A stretch of DNA of 64,000 bases from an uncultured Pseudoxanthomonas sp. (GCA_946479745.1 CAMLGZ010000021.1:1-64000), one strand, 5' to 3'. Shown: positions 46,394 to 56,395, counted from the stretch's first letter. Numbers and translations: made by a program. The notes: a model not told the origin generated them from the sequence alone.

Positions 46394-46414
46394 CTAGAGC
46401 AAGGACAGCCTCGC

Positions 46415-47821
46415 ATGAACGAGATTTTACCTGTCATCCTATCCGGCGGCTCGGGCACTCGCCTGTGGCCCCTCTCGCGCGAAGCCTACCCCAAGCAATT
46501 CCTGTCGCTGGTGGGAGAGCACACCATGCTGCAGGCGACCTGGCACCGCGTCGCCGCGATCGCGGGCGCAGCGCCGATCGTGGTCGCCAACCATGAGCAC
46601 CGCTTCATGGCTGCCGAACAATTGCGGGAAGCGGGAGTTGAACCGGCTGCCGTCATCCTGGAGCCCGTCGGACGCAACACTGCCCCGGCCATCGCGATCG
46701 CGGCATTGCAAGCCACCGAAGCCGGCGCAGACCCATTGTTGCTGGTGTTGCCGAGCGACCACGTCGTTACCGATGATTCGGCGTTCCACGCTGCGGTTCG
46801 CACCGCCAGCGCTGCGGCCGATGACGGCAAGCTGGTGACTTTTGGAATCGTCCCCACCGGACCGGAGACGGGATACGGCTACATCCGCGCTTCGGCCGGC
46901 GCGGGAGTGCGCGCGGTGCAAAGCTTCGTCGAAAAACCTGATCGCGCTACCGCGCAGCGCTATGTGGAATCCGGCGAGTACTTGTGGAACAGCGGCATGT
47001 TCCTGTTCAAGGCCAGCCGCTATCTTGAAGAACTGCGCAAGCTGCAACCGGACATGCTCAACGCCTGCGAAAAGGCTTTGGCGAAAGCGTCGCGGGACGA
47101 AGATTTCATCCGTCTGGATCCGGAATCGTTCAGCGCCAGCCCCAGCGATTCGATCGACTACGCGGTGATGGAGAAGACGGGCGATGCATACGTCATCGCT
47201 CTGGACGCCGGATGGAGCGACGTAGGCTCGTGGAGCGCATTGTGGGAAGTGTCTCCGCAAGACTCGCAGGGAAACGCCCATCATGGCGATGTCATCGAGA
47301 TCAACTGCAAGAACACCTATGGTTACAGCACGCGGCTTATAGCCATGATCGGCTTGGAAGACGTGGTCGTGGTTGAAACCGATGACGCGGTCCTTGTGGG
47401 AAACCGCCACAGCATCCAGGACGTGAAAGAAATCGTGGCCAGGATAAAGCGCAGCGGGCGCAGCGAGGCCTCGGCCCATCGCAAAGTCTATCGCCCCTGG
47501 GGCGCGTACGATTCCATCGACAACGGCTCGCGCTTCCAAGTGAAAAGAATCACCGTAAAACCCGGGGCCACCTTGAGCCTGCAGATGCACCATCACCGGG
47601 CCGAGCATTGGATCGTGGTGAGCGGCACAGCCGAAGTCACGCGTGGCGATGAGGTGCTCCTGCTTACCGAAAACCAGAGCACCTATATCCCGCTGGGCGT
47701 TACCCATCGCCTGAAGAACCCTGGGAAATTGCCGCTGGAGTTGATCGAGGTGCAATCCGGCAGCTATCTCGGTGAGGACGATATCGTGCGCTTCGAGGAC
47801 CAGTACGGGCGGGCTGGGTGA
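46415..47821 (+). CDS. xanB: Mannose-1-P guanylyltransferase / mannose-6-P isomerase XanB
   Basis: A 468-residue bifunctional enzyme. The N-terminal nucleotidyltransferase (about 1-340) starts [25 protein letters not shown] and has [16 protein letters not shown] and [26 protein letters not shown]. The C-terminal cupin isomerase (about 350-468) has [20 protein letters not shown] and the metal-binding [16 protein letters not shown]. It supplies fructose-6-P/mannose-6-P interconversion and GDP-mannose for the gmd/fcl genes on the other strand. AAGGA precedes the ATG by nine bases. The stop overlaps the Nudix gene start (GTGA). Confidence 0.96.
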   Translation: MNEILPVILSGGSGTRLWPLSREAYPKQFLSLVGEHTMLQATWHRVAAIAGAAPIVVANHEHRFMAAEQLREAGVEPAAVILEPVGRNTAPAIAIAALQATEAGADPLLLVLPSDHVVTDDSAFHAAVRTASAAADDGKLVTFGIVPTGPETGYGYIRASAGAGVRAVQSFVEKPDRATAQRYVESGEYLWNSGMFLFKASRYLEELRKLQPDMLNACEKALAKASRDEDFIRLDPESFSASPSDSIDYAVMEKTGDAYVIALDAGWSDVGSWSALWEVSPQDSQGNAHHGDVIEINCKNTYGYSTRLIAMIGLEDVVVVETDDAVLVGNRHSIQDVKEIVARIKRSGRSEASAHRKVYRPWGAYDSIDNGSRFQVKRITVKPGATLSLQMHHHRAEHWIVVSGTAEVTRGDEVLLLTENQSTYIPLGVTHRLKNPGKLPLELIEVQSGSYLGEDDIVRFEDQYGRAG

Positions 47822-48366
47822 CGGCGGAAGGCCGTATCGCCGCACTCGACGCGAGTTTCGCGCGCAGGCGCTGCTCGGCGGGCGGGCTTATCTGGGACCA
47901 AGACGGCAAAATCGCCGTGGTGCGAACCTCTTACCGCGACGGCTGGATGATACCCGGCGGCGTAGTGGAGGCAGGCGAGACGCCGGCCGAAGCTCTCGTC
48001 AGGGAGGCGGCCGAGGAGATCGGCGCCGCACCTGTCGTAAGGTCGATGGTCTGCGTGGACATACTGCCGCCGGACAACGGATTCAGCGAGTCAGTGCACT
48101 TCCTGTTCGACTGCCACCCGCTCGACGATCCGGCTCTCGATCGTTTGCGCATAGATGGCAGGGAAATACTCGAAATGAGGTTTGTCCTTCCTCAGGAGGC
48201 GCTGGGGATGCTTTATCCGACGGTATCCCGCAGGCTCGCCCATGTTTTTCGCGGCGCTTCCGGATACTTCGAAGCCGGAACCCCGGTTGTAGATCAACCG
48301 CAACGCCCACTGATCCAGGCACCCATACAAGCGCACAACGCGCAATCACCGGATGCAAGCGCATGA
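47818..48366 (+). CDS. Nudix hydrolase
   Basis: A 182-residue protein with a complete Nudix box, [23 protein letters not shown] (matches Gx5Ex7REUxEExGU; split here as [13 protein letters not shown] and [10 protein letters not shown]), at about residues 44-66. It begins with an ADP-ribose-hydrolase-like region [31 protein letters not shown]. Nudix enzymes cleave nucleoside diphosphate derivatives. In this operon a nucleotide-sugar substrate such as GDP-mannose is plausible but not shown. The GTG start overlaps the xanB stop and the stop overlaps the next ATG, so it is coupled on both sides. The C-terminal 25 residues are low in structure (Gln/Pro-rich). Confidence 0.85.
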   Translation: MTAEGRIAALDASFARRRCSAGGLIWDQDGKIAVVRTSYRDGWMIPGGVVEAGETPAEALVREAAEEIGAAPVVRSMVCVDILPPDNGFSESVHFLFDCHPLDDPALDRLRIDGREILEMRFVLPQEALGMLYPTVSRRLAHVFRGASGYFEAGTPVVDQPQRPLIQAPIQAHNAQSPDASA

Positions 48367-49049
48367 ACAACAACGACAACAAGGTGGATTTCGACAAGTT
48401 CACCGACGATTACAACGTTCTGCTACGCGAGAATACGCAGTTCTTTTCGGCTAGCGAGGAATACTTCGCAAAGTACAAGGTCGATCTCGTACGCAAGGCG
48501 ATAACCCACCCGGTGCGGCGAATCCTGGAGTACGGCTGCGGCATCGGCCGCAACGTTCCCTATCTTGCGAGCTCCTTTCCGGGGGCGGAGATCGTCGGCA
48601 CCGACATCTCCACCGCAAGCCTGAAGCAAGCGGCCGCGGAGAATCCGAACGCTCGGTTCGAGCTCGAATCCGGGTCGCTCGATCTGGGCGCATTCGACCT
48701 CGTTTTTGTAGCCGGCGTGTTCCACCACATTCCGGCGATCGAGAGGAACGGCGCCAGCAGATCGATCGCGGCGCGATTGAACGCAAGCGGTTCCGCATGC
48801 GTTTTCGAGCACAACCCCTACAACCCCGTCACGCGCCGGATCGTGAACAGCTGCCCTTACGATGCCGATGCGGTGCTGTTGAAGCCGCGCGAGCTTCGCA
48901 CGTTGCTGGGCGATGCGGAACTATCCGTGGTCGCCTCTTCGTACTGCTTGTTCGTGCCGCCCAAACTTTCCTGGCTCTCTCCGGTGGAGGCCCGTCTTGG
49001 GTGGCTGCCGCTGGGCGGCCAGTACTGGGTCCATGCGAGAAAGCCTTGA
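48363..49049 (+). CDS. SAM-dependent methyltransferase
   Basis: A 228-residue class-I methyltransferase. The N-terminal part (DKFTDDYNVLLRENTQFFSASEEYF) resembles sugar-linked methyltransferases of O-antigen clusters. Motif I is RRILEYGCGIGRNVPYL, an acidic ribose-binding residue is in EIVGTDISTASL, and motif IV is around DLVFVAGVFHHIP. The acceptor is unknown; from context it is a sugar in the surface glycan or a lipid carrier. It is coupled by ATGA to the Nudix gene and by TTGA to gtrA. Confidence 0.85.
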   Translation: MNNNDNKVDFDKFTDDYNVLLRENTQFFSASEEYFAKYKVDLVRKAITHPVRRILEYGCGIGRNVPYLASSFPGAEIVGTDISTASLKQAAAENPNARFELESGSLDLGAFDLVFVAGVFHHIPAIERNGASRSIAARLNASGSACVFEHNPYNPVTRRIVNSCPYDADAVLLKPRELRTLLGDAELSVVASSYCLFVPPKLSWLSPVEARLGWLPLGGQYWVHARKP

Positions 49050-49435
49050 TCGCCCAGCTCTTCAGATACCTCCTGGTAGGGGTCCTCAATACCGCGCTTG
49101 GCTTTGGAGTCATATTCGCCTGCATGTATCTGGCGGGCATGTCCCCACTGGCCAGCAATGTGGTCGGCTACGCGGTAGGAATAGTCGTTTCGTACTTGCT
49201 CAACAAGTCGTATACGTTCAAATCCGATGCGCGTTCGCGGTACGAGTTACTCAGGTTCCTGATCGTGTTCGCGGTGGCATATGCCGCCAACGCGGCCACA
49301 CTGCTGTTCTGCATCGATGTTCTGGCCATGCACGCGGCGCTGGCGCAGGTCGTTTCGAGCGGCGTTTACATCGCGACTTCGTTTCTGCTGAACAAGTACT
49401 ACGTATTCCGCCCGGAGAAACCTCCGGCGGTATGA
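49046..49435 (+). CDS. GtrA-family membrane protein
   Basis: A 129-residue protein with four transmembrane helices: FRYLLVGVLNTALGFGVIFA, SNVVGYAVGIVVSYLLN, LIVFAVAYAANAATLLF and VVSSGVYIATSFLLN. The signatures VSYLLNKSYTFKS and SFLLNKYYVFRPEKP are typical of GtrA. GtrA proteins are thought to flip undecaprenyl-phosphate-linked glucose or similar sugars. The likely partner, a GtrB-like glycosyltransferase, is on the opposite strand at 50707-51693. The start is inferred as TTG at 49046, overlapping the methyltransferase stop; no ATG or GTG in frame fits. It ends the plus-strand arm. Confidence 0.85.
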   Translation: MIAQLFRYLLVGVLNTALGFGVIFACMYLAGMSPLASNVVGYAVGIVVSYLLNKSYTFKSDARSRYELLRFLIVFAVAYAANAATLLFCIDVLAMHAALAQVVSSGVYIATSFLLNKYYVFRPEKPPAV

Positions 49436-49483
49436 ACTGCTTCGACGGTATTGGCGTGTAGCGGCGCGAGGACCCCCGTAGAC

Positions 49484-50710
49484 TCAGAGGCGGTCATCCA
49501 GCGATTTGCCCGTCTCCCGATGGTTGAAACCAGGAATGACCCGCTCTATCGCATCGACTATCGCCTGCTTGTCCAAGGCGCCGTCGACGCGGCTTACCGC
49601 ATCCTCGAACATTTCCAGCAGCGCTTCGGTCAGCGTATTGGTGCCCACGTGCATGACCGCCGACAATGTGGAGAGCCCGCTCTCCACGATCCGCTCGCCA
49701 GCCCCGACGAACTCCTCGAACGGCTTTTCGCCATTGGTGTCCAGCGGCGTTAGCAGCAACGGCCACTTTCCCTGACTGCGCAGCCCAGGCAGCGCGTTAC
49801 GGGCCACGGATTCGACATCGAACAATACGGCTTCATATCCGCAGGCAGCCAGAATGCGTTTGGCGATGTCCTCCAGAAGCTGCAGTTCGTTCTCAGGATC
49901 CAAGGTGGGGAACAACACGGTGCCGGGCTTGCCCAGCACCGAGGCCAGCAAGCAAATCTCGCCGGATTCACGTTGCGACACAAAGTAGCGGCGAGTGTCG
50001 CGGGGAACCGCAAGCGGCTGGCCCTTCTCCAATCTGCTGAGGAAGCCCTGCAGCAGACTCCCATTGGAGAACGCCACATTGGCGAAGCGTGCGGTGGTGT
50101 CCACACCCGAAGTGCTCAGCTCAGGAGCGAACACGACGTCCTCCATCAGGCGCTTGCTGGCGCCCATCAGGCTCGTGGGATTGGCCGCTTTGTCGGTGGA
50201 AACGGCGAAGTACCGCAGCCCGTGCCCACCTGCTTTCAGCCACCTTCGAAAGCGCACGTGCCGCACTACGTTGGTGTCGATCATTTGCAGCAGCGAATAG
50301 ACGTCTTTCTCCGACCTGACATGCTTCAATGCCGCGAAGTTCAGCACCAGATCGTACGGTTTGGAATCGGCGAGGAACCGTCCCATTACGGGCGACCCGT
50401 AGTCGACGGGCAAACTGCGGAAATCCGCTATATCCAGCCCGCCCGGACGGCCGCGCAGATCGCGTACGACTTCCGCAAGATAGTTCTCGCTTTGATCGAC
50501 TATATGCAGGCATGAAGGCCCCAGATCGGCAAGCAGCATCGTCGTCGCCGATCCTATGGAGCCGCCGCCGCCCACCACCAACACGCGCCGTCCCGACACC
50601 GCCGCCAGCAACGCATCCCGCTGATCGCGCAGGTCCACGCCGAAATGCGAAGCATCCCGTCGGAGAACCGCCTGATCCAATGTGATTTGGTCCGCTCCGC
50701 TGTTGATCAT
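49484..50710 (-). CDS. Polysaccharide-biosynthesis SDR, CapD/WbpM-like dehydratase-epimerase
   Basis: A 408-residue extended short-chain dehydrogenase of the polysaccharide biosynthesis protein (PF02719) type. The dinucleotide loop VLVVGGGGSIGSATTMLL lies near residue 42, with FAALKHVRSEKD, STDKAANPTSLMGASKRLMED and a Tyr/Ser-containing segment NVAFSNGSLLQGF. Relatives are UDP-GlcNAc 4,6-dehydratases and C5-epimerases. It lacks the N-terminal transmembrane helices of WbpM, so it is soluble. Its classical YxxxK site appears replaced by MGASK, a known CapD-type variation. It is the last gene of the minus-strand arm, coupled (ATGA) to the GtrB-like gene. Its exact substrate is unknown. Confidence 0.8.
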   Translation of the reverse strand: MINSGADQITLDQAVLRRDASHFGVDLRDQRDALLAAVSGRRVLVVGGGGSIGSATTMLLADLGPSCLHIVDQSENYLAEVVRDLRGRPGGLDIADFRSLPVDYGSPVMGRFLADSKPYDLVLNFAALKHVRSEKDVYSLLQMIDTNVVRHVRFRRWLKAGGHGLRYFAVSTDKAANPTSLMGASKRLMEDVVFAPELSTSGVDTTARFANVAFSNGSLLQGFLSRLEKGQPLAVPRDTRRYFVSQRESGEICLLASVLGKPGTVLFPTLDPENELQLLEDIAKRILAACGYEAVLFDVESVARNALPGLRSQGKWPLLLTPLDTNGEKPFEEFVGAGERIVESGLSTLSAVMHVGTNTLTEALLEMFEDAVSRVDGALDKQAIVDAIERVIPGFNHRETGKSLDDRL

Positions 50711-51693
50711 CGAACTAGCTCACCATCTGCATGAAATGATCGGGAATCCACTTGCGGATCCCGCCCGAAGCGTCGCGCAACGATGTATCTGGGCCTGCCC
50801 TTCACTTCATCGAAGACCTGCCCCAGATATTCCCCAATGACACCGATGAAGAACAACTGCATTCCGCCCAGGAACGAAATGAAAGCTATCAAAGTCGCCC
50901 AACCGGGAACCAAAGTCGCGTTATTGAAGTACATGCCTACCATGGCCACGCCGGCGATCAGGCTGGCGAGCGAAAGCAGCAACCCCGCGCCGGTGCACAG
51001 CCTGAGCGGCGTCTTCGAAAATGAGCTGATTCCCTGCAGCGCGAAATTGAACAGGAGCGCGGCCCGGTACTTGGATACCCCGTTCATCCGACGTAACGGC
51101 TTGAATTCGATGAATGCGACGCTGAAGCCCACCCACGCGACGAGGCCGCGCAAAAACGCATTGCGCTCCTTGACCTCCTCGCGCAATACGTTCAGTACTT
51201 TTCGATCCAACAGCCGGTAGTCCGCGGCTCCTCCCCGCAGCTCGATGGAGCCGATTCGGGACAGCAGCCGATAGAACGCCGCCGAAGTCACCCGTTTCAG
51301 CCAGCCGGTCTCGCTTCCGTCCTGGCGCAGGGTCTGCACTATGTTCGCCCCGCTTTCCCAGCGTTCGACCAGTGTCGGGATCAGTTCGGGCGGGTGCTGT
51401 CCATCGCTGTCCAGCATCACCAGCGCGTCGGTCTGGCAGTAGTCGATACCGGCGAGCAAAGCGGCCTGGTGGCCGAATCGCCGCGACATGACGATCACTT
51501 CGACATCGGCGTCCAGATTGCTGAGCGACTCCAGCACAGATTCGGTTTGGTCGCCCGCAGGATCCATGACATAGATGAAGGAAACCTCATACCTAGTCCG
51601 CAAAGGCGTCACTGCCGTTCTCAGGCGGGCATGGAACTCCGTGATTCCCTCTTCTTCGCGGAACACCGGGCATAGGATTTGAATCGATTTCAT
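50707..51693 (-). CDS. GtrB/DPM-like family 2 glycosyltransferase
   Basis: A 328-residue membrane glycosyltransferase that in this family loads a sugar onto undecaprenyl phosphate. The GT-A domain starts IQILCPVFREEEGITEFHARL and has VIVMSRRFGHQAALLAGID and ALVMLDSDGQHPPELIPTLV (DxD equivalent). After about residue 225 come two transmembrane helices (CTGAGLLLSLASLIAGVAMVG; LIAFISFLGGMQLFFIGVIGEYLGQ) and a short basic tail (VKGRPRYIVARRFG), the GtrB pattern. It would work with the GtrA protein at 49046-49435. It overlaps its neighbours by 4 bases on both sides. Confidence 0.9.
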   Translation of the reverse strand: MKSIQILCPVFREEEGITEFHARLRTAVTPLRTRYEVSFIYVMDPAGDQTESVLESLSNLDADVEVIVMSRRFGHQAALLAGIDYCQTDALVMLDSDGQHPPELIPTLVERWESGANIVQTLRQDGSETGWLKRVTSAAFYRLLSRIGSIELRGGAADYRLLDRKVLNVLREEVKERNAFLRGLVAWVGFSVAFIEFKPLRRMNGVSKYRAALLFNFALQGISSFSKTPLRLCTGAGLLLSLASLIAGVAMVGMYFNNATLVPGWATLIAFISFLGGMQLFFIGVIGEYLGQVFDEVKGRPRYIVARRFGRDPQVDSRSFHADGELVR

Positions 51694-52568
51694 GACTGAG
51701 CCTCGCTGAGCATCTTCCTTATCCCATCATGCAAGGAATAAACCGGGCGCCAGCCCGATTCGTCGCTAAGCCTGCCGTAGTCCGCGCGAACATCCGGAAT
51801 CTCGTTGCGGCGCGGCTCGCCGACAACCCTGATCTCCTTGAAAACGCCGGCGACGTGCATCACGCTCTGCGCCACTTCGGCCACGCTGTACGAGCTTCCG
51901 CTGCCGACGTTGTATACGCGGTAGCCGCTATCCCGCTTGGTATGGAGCAGCGCTTCGATCGCATCGTCCACGAACAAATAATCACGACGCGGCGCCAGAT
52001 CCATAAGCTCGATCTCGGACACTCTCGGATCCAGCACCTGCTCGATTATGCGGGTTATGACAAACCGGTTGCTCTGGCCTGAACCGAACACGTTGAACAG
52101 CCTTACCGCGGCGACCGGAATATCGTAGATGCGCGAATACCATTCGCAAGCCTGTTCGGCCATCAGTTTGGAGAACGCGTACGGGTTGTTCGCATCCAAA
52201 GGGTGTTCTTCATCTATCGGGAGATATGCCGGTACGCCGTATATGTATGCGCCGACGAGAGTGAAGCTGCAACCCATGTGATGGCAATGATCCAGCATCC
52301 GGACGGTGCCGTGGGCGTTGACCAGATGGAAACCCACTGGATCGTTCCAGGAGTCGGGTACGCCCGTTTCTGCCGCTAGGTGGAAGAGGTGGTCGACGCC
52401 TTCCATCCGCAGATCGCTCTTCAGCAGGTCGAAGCCGCCGGCCCGGCTCAGGGCGATCACATCGCAACCCAATTCGCTCAGACGCGCGACAAGACGTTTG
52501 CCCAGAAAGCCCCCCGCGCCCGTAACAACGACTCGCCGACCGGCGTACTCGCGGGCCACCTCGCTCAC
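51690..52568 (-). CDS. NAD-dependent epimerase/dehydratase (extended SDR)
   Basis: A 292-residue nucleotide-sugar SDR. The glycine motif is VVVTGAGGFLGKRLVARL, and HLAAETGVPDSWNDP, NAHGTVRMLDHC, YAFSKLMAEQA (YxxxK catalytic pair), RLFNVFGSGQSNRFVITRII and RRDYLFVDDAIEALL place it in the UDP-sugar epimerase/dehydratase group. The usual Ser/Thr upstream of the catalytic Tyr is less obvious (LVGAYIYGVPA). The start is GTG at 52568, overlapping the stop of the nucleotidyltransferase gene; a TTG 11 codons upstream is the alternative. The reaction is not assignable from sequence alone. Confidence 0.85.
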   Translation of the reverse strand: MSEVAREYAGRRVVVTGAGGFLGKRLVARLSELGCDVIALSRAGGFDLLKSDLRMEGVDHLFHLAAETGVPDSWNDPVGFHLVNAHGTVRMLDHCHHMGCSFTLVGAYIYGVPAYLPIDEEHPLDANNPYAFSKLMAEQACEWYSRIYDIPVAAVRLFNVFGSGQSNRFVITRIIEQVLDPRVSEIELMDLAPRRDYLFVDDAIEALLHTKRDSGYRVYNVGSGSSYSVAEVAQSVMHVAGVFKEIRVVGEPRRNEIPDVRADYGRLSDESGWRPVYSLHDGIRKMLSEAQS

Positions 52569-53275
52569 GCCAGCAGCAACCGTTTGGAGAGTTCGGGCCA
52601 ATCGTCGATCGCGCGCTCGTAGTCGTCGGGACGGCCGATATCCAGCCAGTAGCCTTTGTGCGGAACGGCCCGGACTTCCCGATGCTCGGCAAGGAACCCC
52701 AGAACCAACTCGTCGAAGCCAAAGGCCTGATCTTTCGGAATCGAATCGAGCACCCGGCGCGAGACCGCGTACACGCCCATGCTCACCAGGAACGGAATGC
52801 TCGGCTTTTCCTCGAATGCGGTGAGGGTATTGTCGGCATCGACCTTGAGCACGCCATAGTCGATCCTCTGGTCGCGAGCCGATGCGGAGATGGTGAAAAG
52901 GCGGTCGGCTTTCACATGGTCATCGAGGAATGCGCCATAGGCGACGTCGGTGAGGATGTCACCATTCATCACGAGAAAGTGGTCCGGCAAGTCGGGAATC
53001 AACTTCAGCGGGCCCATCGTGCTCAACGCCTTGGACTCCAACGAATAGTCGATCTTCAAACCCCACTTTGCGCCGTCTCCGAAGAACGCGCGGAACAGGT
53101 CCGCCTGATGGTTGACCGCAAGCGTGATGTGCTCGAACCCCTGAGCGCGCAGCTGGCGGATGATCACTTCGAGAATCGGGTACTCGCCGATCGGCATCAG
53201 CGGTTTTGGAAGGGCCACTGTGTAGGGGCGCAGGCGAGTCCCCCGCCCGCCCGCCAGGATCACGGCTCTCTTCAT
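52565..53275 (-). CDS. Sugar-1-phosphate nucleotidyltransferase
   Basis: A 236-residue RmlA/ManC-like nucleotidyltransferase. The nucleotide-binding signature is [28 protein letters not shown], followed by [16 protein letters not shown] (metal-binding Asp), [19 protein letters not shown] and [17 protein letters not shown]. Its length and sequence resemble guanylyltransferases such as those for heptose- or mannose-1-phosphate, and it lacks the isomerase domain of XanB. It probably activates a sugar used by the coupled epimerase and SDR. ATGA overlap with fcl; GTGA overlap with the epimerase gene. Confidence 0.87.
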   Translation of the reverse strand: MKRAVILAGGRGTRLRPYTVALPKPLMPIGEYPILEVIIRQLRAQGFEHITLAVNHQADLFRAFFGDGAKWGLKIDYSLESKALSTMGPLKLIPDLPDHFLVMNGDILTDVAYGAFLDDHVKADRLFTISASARDQRIDYGVLKVDADNTLTAFEEKPSIPFLVSMGVYAVSRRVLDSIPKDQAFGFDELVLGFLAEHREVRAVPHKGYWLDIGRPDDYERAIDDWPELSKRLLLA

Positions 53276-54264
53276 GGCGCGTTTCCGTTCCTGATCTCGC
53301 GGCTGGCACTCGACTGCAGAAACTCGGCGTAAGTCGCCTTTATCCCGTCCCGCAGCGTCACCTTCGCCTGCCAACCGATGTTCATCAGTTTCTCCGCCGA
53401 AAGCAGTTTTCGCGGGGTGCCGTCGGGCTTGCTGGAATCGAACACTATATTGCCTTCAAACCCGACGACGTCCATGACGATCTCGGCCAGCTCCCTGATC
53501 GTGACGTCGGTACCTATGCCGACATTGAACAGGCCATCGCTCACGTCGCTTTCCATCAGGAAAACGCAGGCATCGGCCATGTCATCGACGTACATGAACT
53601 CGCGCTTCGGCTTGCCGCTACCCCATACCACCAGCTCGGCGTCGCCCCTGAGCTTAGCTTCATGCGCCTTGCGCAGCAGTGCGGGAAGCACGTGGCTGTT
53701 CTGGAGATCGTAGTTGTCGTTCGGCCCGTACAGATTGGTGGGCATCGCCGACACATAAGCCGTCCCATACTGCCGGTTGAAACTCTCGCACATCTTGACC
53801 CCTGCGATCTTGGCGATCGCATAGGGTTCGTTGGTTTGTTCCAAGGCGCCTGTCAGCAGGTATTCCTCGCGTATGGGCTGAGGGCAATCGCGGGGATAAA
53901 TGCAGCTTGAGCCAAGGAACAACATGCGCGACGTGCCTACGGCATAGGCGGCCTCGATCACGTTGGCCTGAACCATGAGGTTCTGGTAGATGAAATCGGC
54001 TCGATAGATGTTGTTGGCCTGGATTCCGCCGACCTTGGCTGCGGCCAGGAACACGTATTCGGGCCGCTCGCGCTCCATGAAGGCCCGCACTTCGGCCTGA
54101 TCGATCAGGTCCAGCTCGGCGTGCGTGCGCACGACCAGATTGTCGTAACCGCTGGCCTGCAACCGTCTGACAATCGCAGATCCGACCATGCCGTGATGCC
54201 CCGCAACATAGATCTTCGAGTTTTTTTGGATGACTGGCGCCGGCATGGGTTGTCTCGATGTCAT
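53272..54264 (-). CDS. fcl: GDP-L-fucose synthase (GDP-4-keto-6-deoxymannose epimerase/reductase)
   Basis: A 330-residue SDR catalysing 3,5-epimerisation and 4-reduction of GDP-4-keto-6-deoxy-D-mannose to GDP-L-fucose using NADPH. It shows [54 protein letters not shown] (catalytic Ser and Cys), [16 protein letters not shown] (YxxxK) and [22 protein letters not shown], which are diagnostic for Fcl/WcaG. ATGA overlaps exist on both sides (gmd upstream, nucleotidyltransferase downstream). With XanB and Gmd the full path from mannose-6-P to GDP-L-fucose is present. Confidence 0.95.
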   Translation of the reverse strand: MTSRQPMPAPVIQKNSKIYVAGHHGMVGSAIVRRLQASGYDNLVVRTHAELDLIDQAEVRAFMERERPEYVFLAAAKVGGIQANNIYRADFIYQNLMVQANVIEAAYAVGTSRMLFLGSSCIYPRDCPQPIREEYLLTGALEQTNEPYAIAKIAGVKMCESFNRQYGTAYVSAMPTNLYGPNDNYDLQNSHVLPALLRKAHEAKLRGDAELVVWGSGKPKREFMYVDDMADACVFLMESDVSDGLFNVGIGTDVTIRELAEIVMDVVGFEGNIVFDSSKPDGTPRKLLSAEKLMNIGWQAKVTLRDGIKATYAEFLQSSASREIRNGNAP

Positions 54265-55343
54265 TCGTGGTGGTTGGGCGCCGTATAGCCGTGGCGCTTG
54301 ATCAATTCGTCGCGCTCGGCTTTACGCAGATCTTCGCGGACCATCTCGGACACCAGTTCGTTGAACGATATCTTCGGCGTCCAACCCAACTTGGTCCTCG
54401 CTTTGCTGGCGTCGCCTAGCAACGTCTCCACTTCGGCCGGCCGGAAGTAACGCGCATCCACTTCGACGATGCGGCGCCCGTCCTGGTCGTAGCCCTTCTC
54501 CTCGACGCCGGTGCCTTCCCAACGTATCTGGATCCCCAGCTCCTGGGCGGCGATATTGACGAAATCCCGCACGCTGAACTGCACGCCGGTAGCGATAACG
54601 AAGTCTTCCGCCGTCTCCTGCTGCAGCATCAACCACTGCATCTCAACGTAGTCTTTCGCATGGCCCCAGTCGCGCAACGAGTCCAGATTGCCCAGATAAA
54701 GGCAGTCCTGCAGGCCTAGTTTAATGCGGGCCAGCGCGCGGGTGATTTTCCTGGTGACGAACGTCTCTCCGCGAATGGGCGACTCATGGTTGAACAGAAT
54801 CCCGTTGCACGCATATATTCCGTAGGATTCGCGGTAATTGACCGTGATCCAGTAGGCGTAGAGTTTGGCCACGGCGTATGGACTGCGCGGATAGAAAGGG
54901 GTCGTCTCTTTCTGCGGGACTTCCTGGACGAGTCCGTATAGCTCCGAAGTCGACGCCTGGTAGAAGCGGGTCTTCTTTTCCAGACCCAACGTACGTATCG
55001 CTTCGAGTACCCGCAACGCTCCCAGGGCATCGGAGTTAGCGGTGTATTCCGGCTCTTCGAATGAGACGGCGACATGGCTCTGCGCGGCGAGATTGTAGAC
55101 TTCGTCCGGCTGCACTTCCTGCAGGATGCGGATCAAGCTGCTCGAATCGGTCATGTCGCCGTAATGCAACACGAAGTTCCGGTCGCTGACATGCGGATCC
55201 TGATACAGGTGGTCGATACGATCGGTGTTGAACATCGAGCTGCGGCGCTTGATGCCGTGGACAATGTAGCCTTTGCCGAGAAGAAATTCCGCCAGGTAAG
55301 CGCCGTCTTGGCCCGTTACGCCGGTGATGAGTGCAGTTTTCAT
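54261..55343 (-). CDS. gmd: GDP-mannose 4,6-dehydratase
   Basis: A 360-residue SDR making GDP-4-keto-6-deoxy-D-mannose. It shows [88 protein letters not shown] (catalytic Thr/Ser and Glu), [16 protein letters not shown] (YxxxK) and [16 protein letters not shown], all characteristic of Gmd. It feeds Fcl through a 4-base overlap. A second, diverged paralogue lies directly upstream at 55388-56395. Confidence 0.96.
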   Translation of the reverse strand: MKTALITGVTGQDGAYLAEFLLGKGYIVHGIKRRSSMFNTDRIDHLYQDPHVSDRNFVLHYGDMTDSSSLIRILQEVQPDEVYNLAAQSHVAVSFEEPEYTANSDALGALRVLEAIRTLGLEKKTRFYQASTSELYGLVQEVPQKETTPFYPRSPYAVAKLYAYWITVNYRESYGIYACNGILFNHESPIRGETFVTRKITRALARIKLGLQDCLYLGNLDSLRDWGHAKDYVEMQWLMLQQETAEDFVIATGVQFSVRDFVNIAAQELGIQIRWEGTGVEEKGYDQDGRRIVEVDARYFRPAEVETLLGDASKARTKLGWTPKISFNELVSEMVREDLRKAERDELIKRHGYTAPNHHE

Positions 55344-55387
55344 GTCAGTTTCCGTTATTAGCAGTTCTTGATTGGATTTCTATGGCT

Positions 55388-56395
55388 TCAATGTTCTTCA
55401 AGCGCGGCGATCTGTGCGGACACCATCCGACGCACCATGTCGTCGAAAGAAAGAGTGGGCGTCCAAGACAGTTTGTCGCGCGCTTTGACGGGGTTCGCCA
55501 ATGATTGTCCGGGCTCCATCGGCCGCACCAGCCCAGGATCGCTGACCACGCAGTCCCGCCAGTCCAGTCCAACCGCCCGATACGCCACGTCGCACAATTG
55601 GCGCAATGTATGCAGTTGCCCGGTGCCTATCACGAATTCGTCGGGCGATTCCTGCTGCAGCATCGCCCACATCGCTTTCACGAAGTCGCCGGCGTATCCC
55701 CAATCCCTGGCTACGTCCAGGTTGCCCAAGGCCAGCTTCCCGCCTTCGACGATCGGCCGCCCCATTTCATTGTTGGCCGGAGAATCCTGGATTCCGAGCG
55801 AAGCGCAGGCAGCGCCATAGGCAACCTTCTGCGTCAGGAAATGCAAGGGACGCCGTTCGCTCTCGTGATTGAAAAGTATGCCGCTCGCGATGTACAGCCC
55901 GTAGCTTTCGCGATAGATGCGCGCCATCTGGTGCGCATACACCTTGGCGGCGGCGTACGGGTTCACCGGATTGAAGGGGGTCTGCTCGTCCTGGCATATT
56001 CCCAACGCCATTCCGTACATTTCCGAAGAAGAAGCGTGATACACCCTGGCCTGCGGACTATGGTGGCGCACGGCCTCGAACAGGCGCACCGCGCCAAGGC
56101 CATTGACCAGCAATGTCTCCGGCGCGCGCGCCCATGATTCTCCCGGACGCGACTGCGAAGCAAGATTGTAGATCTCGTCCGGCTTCGCCTCGTGCACAGC
56201 CGATGCGATATCCACGCCTTCGGACATATCGCCGAAAACCGGCTCGATGTGGTCGAGAACAGGGCCGAGAGTCCCCTTGCGGAACCAGCTTTCACGACGG
56301 ACCATGCCGAAAACGCGGTACCCCTTGTCTAGCAATAATTCAGCCAAGAACGTGCCGTCTTGACCTGTTATTCCTGTAATCAGGGCCTTTTTCAT
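55388..56395 (-). CDS. Second GDP-mannose 4,6-dehydratase-family SDR
   Basis: A 335-residue paralogue of the adjacent gmd. The N terminus MKKALITGITGQDGTFLAELL, the catalytic ASSSEMYGMALGICQDE (Ser and Glu kept), NPVNPYAAAKVYAHQM (YxxxK), and NHESERRPLHFLTQKVAYG are dehydratase-like. The coenzyme loop (GMVRRESWFRKGTLGPV) differs from GIKRRSS in classic Gmd. It could be a dehydratase for another nucleotide sugar or feed a D-rhamnose, perosamine or related branch; no reductase partner is seen beside it. Start at 56395; upstream codons lack similarity. It is 44 bases before the gmd start. Confidence 0.85.
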   Translation of the reverse strand: MKKALITGITGQDGTFLAELLLDKGYRVFGMVRRESWFRKGTLGPVLDHIEPVFGDMSEGVDIASAVHEAKPDEIYNLASQSRPGESWARAPETLLVNGLGAVRLFEAVRHHSPQARVYHASSSEMYGMALGICQDEQTPFNPVNPYAAAKVYAHQMARIYRESYGLYIASGILFNHESERRPLHFLTQKVAYGAACASLGIQDSPANNEMGRPIVEGGKLALGNLDVARDWGYAGDFVKAMWAMLQQESPDEFVIGTGQLHTLRQLCDVAYRAVGLDWRDCVVSDPGLVRPMEPGQSLANPVKARDKLSWTPTLSFDDMVRRMVSAQIAALEEH

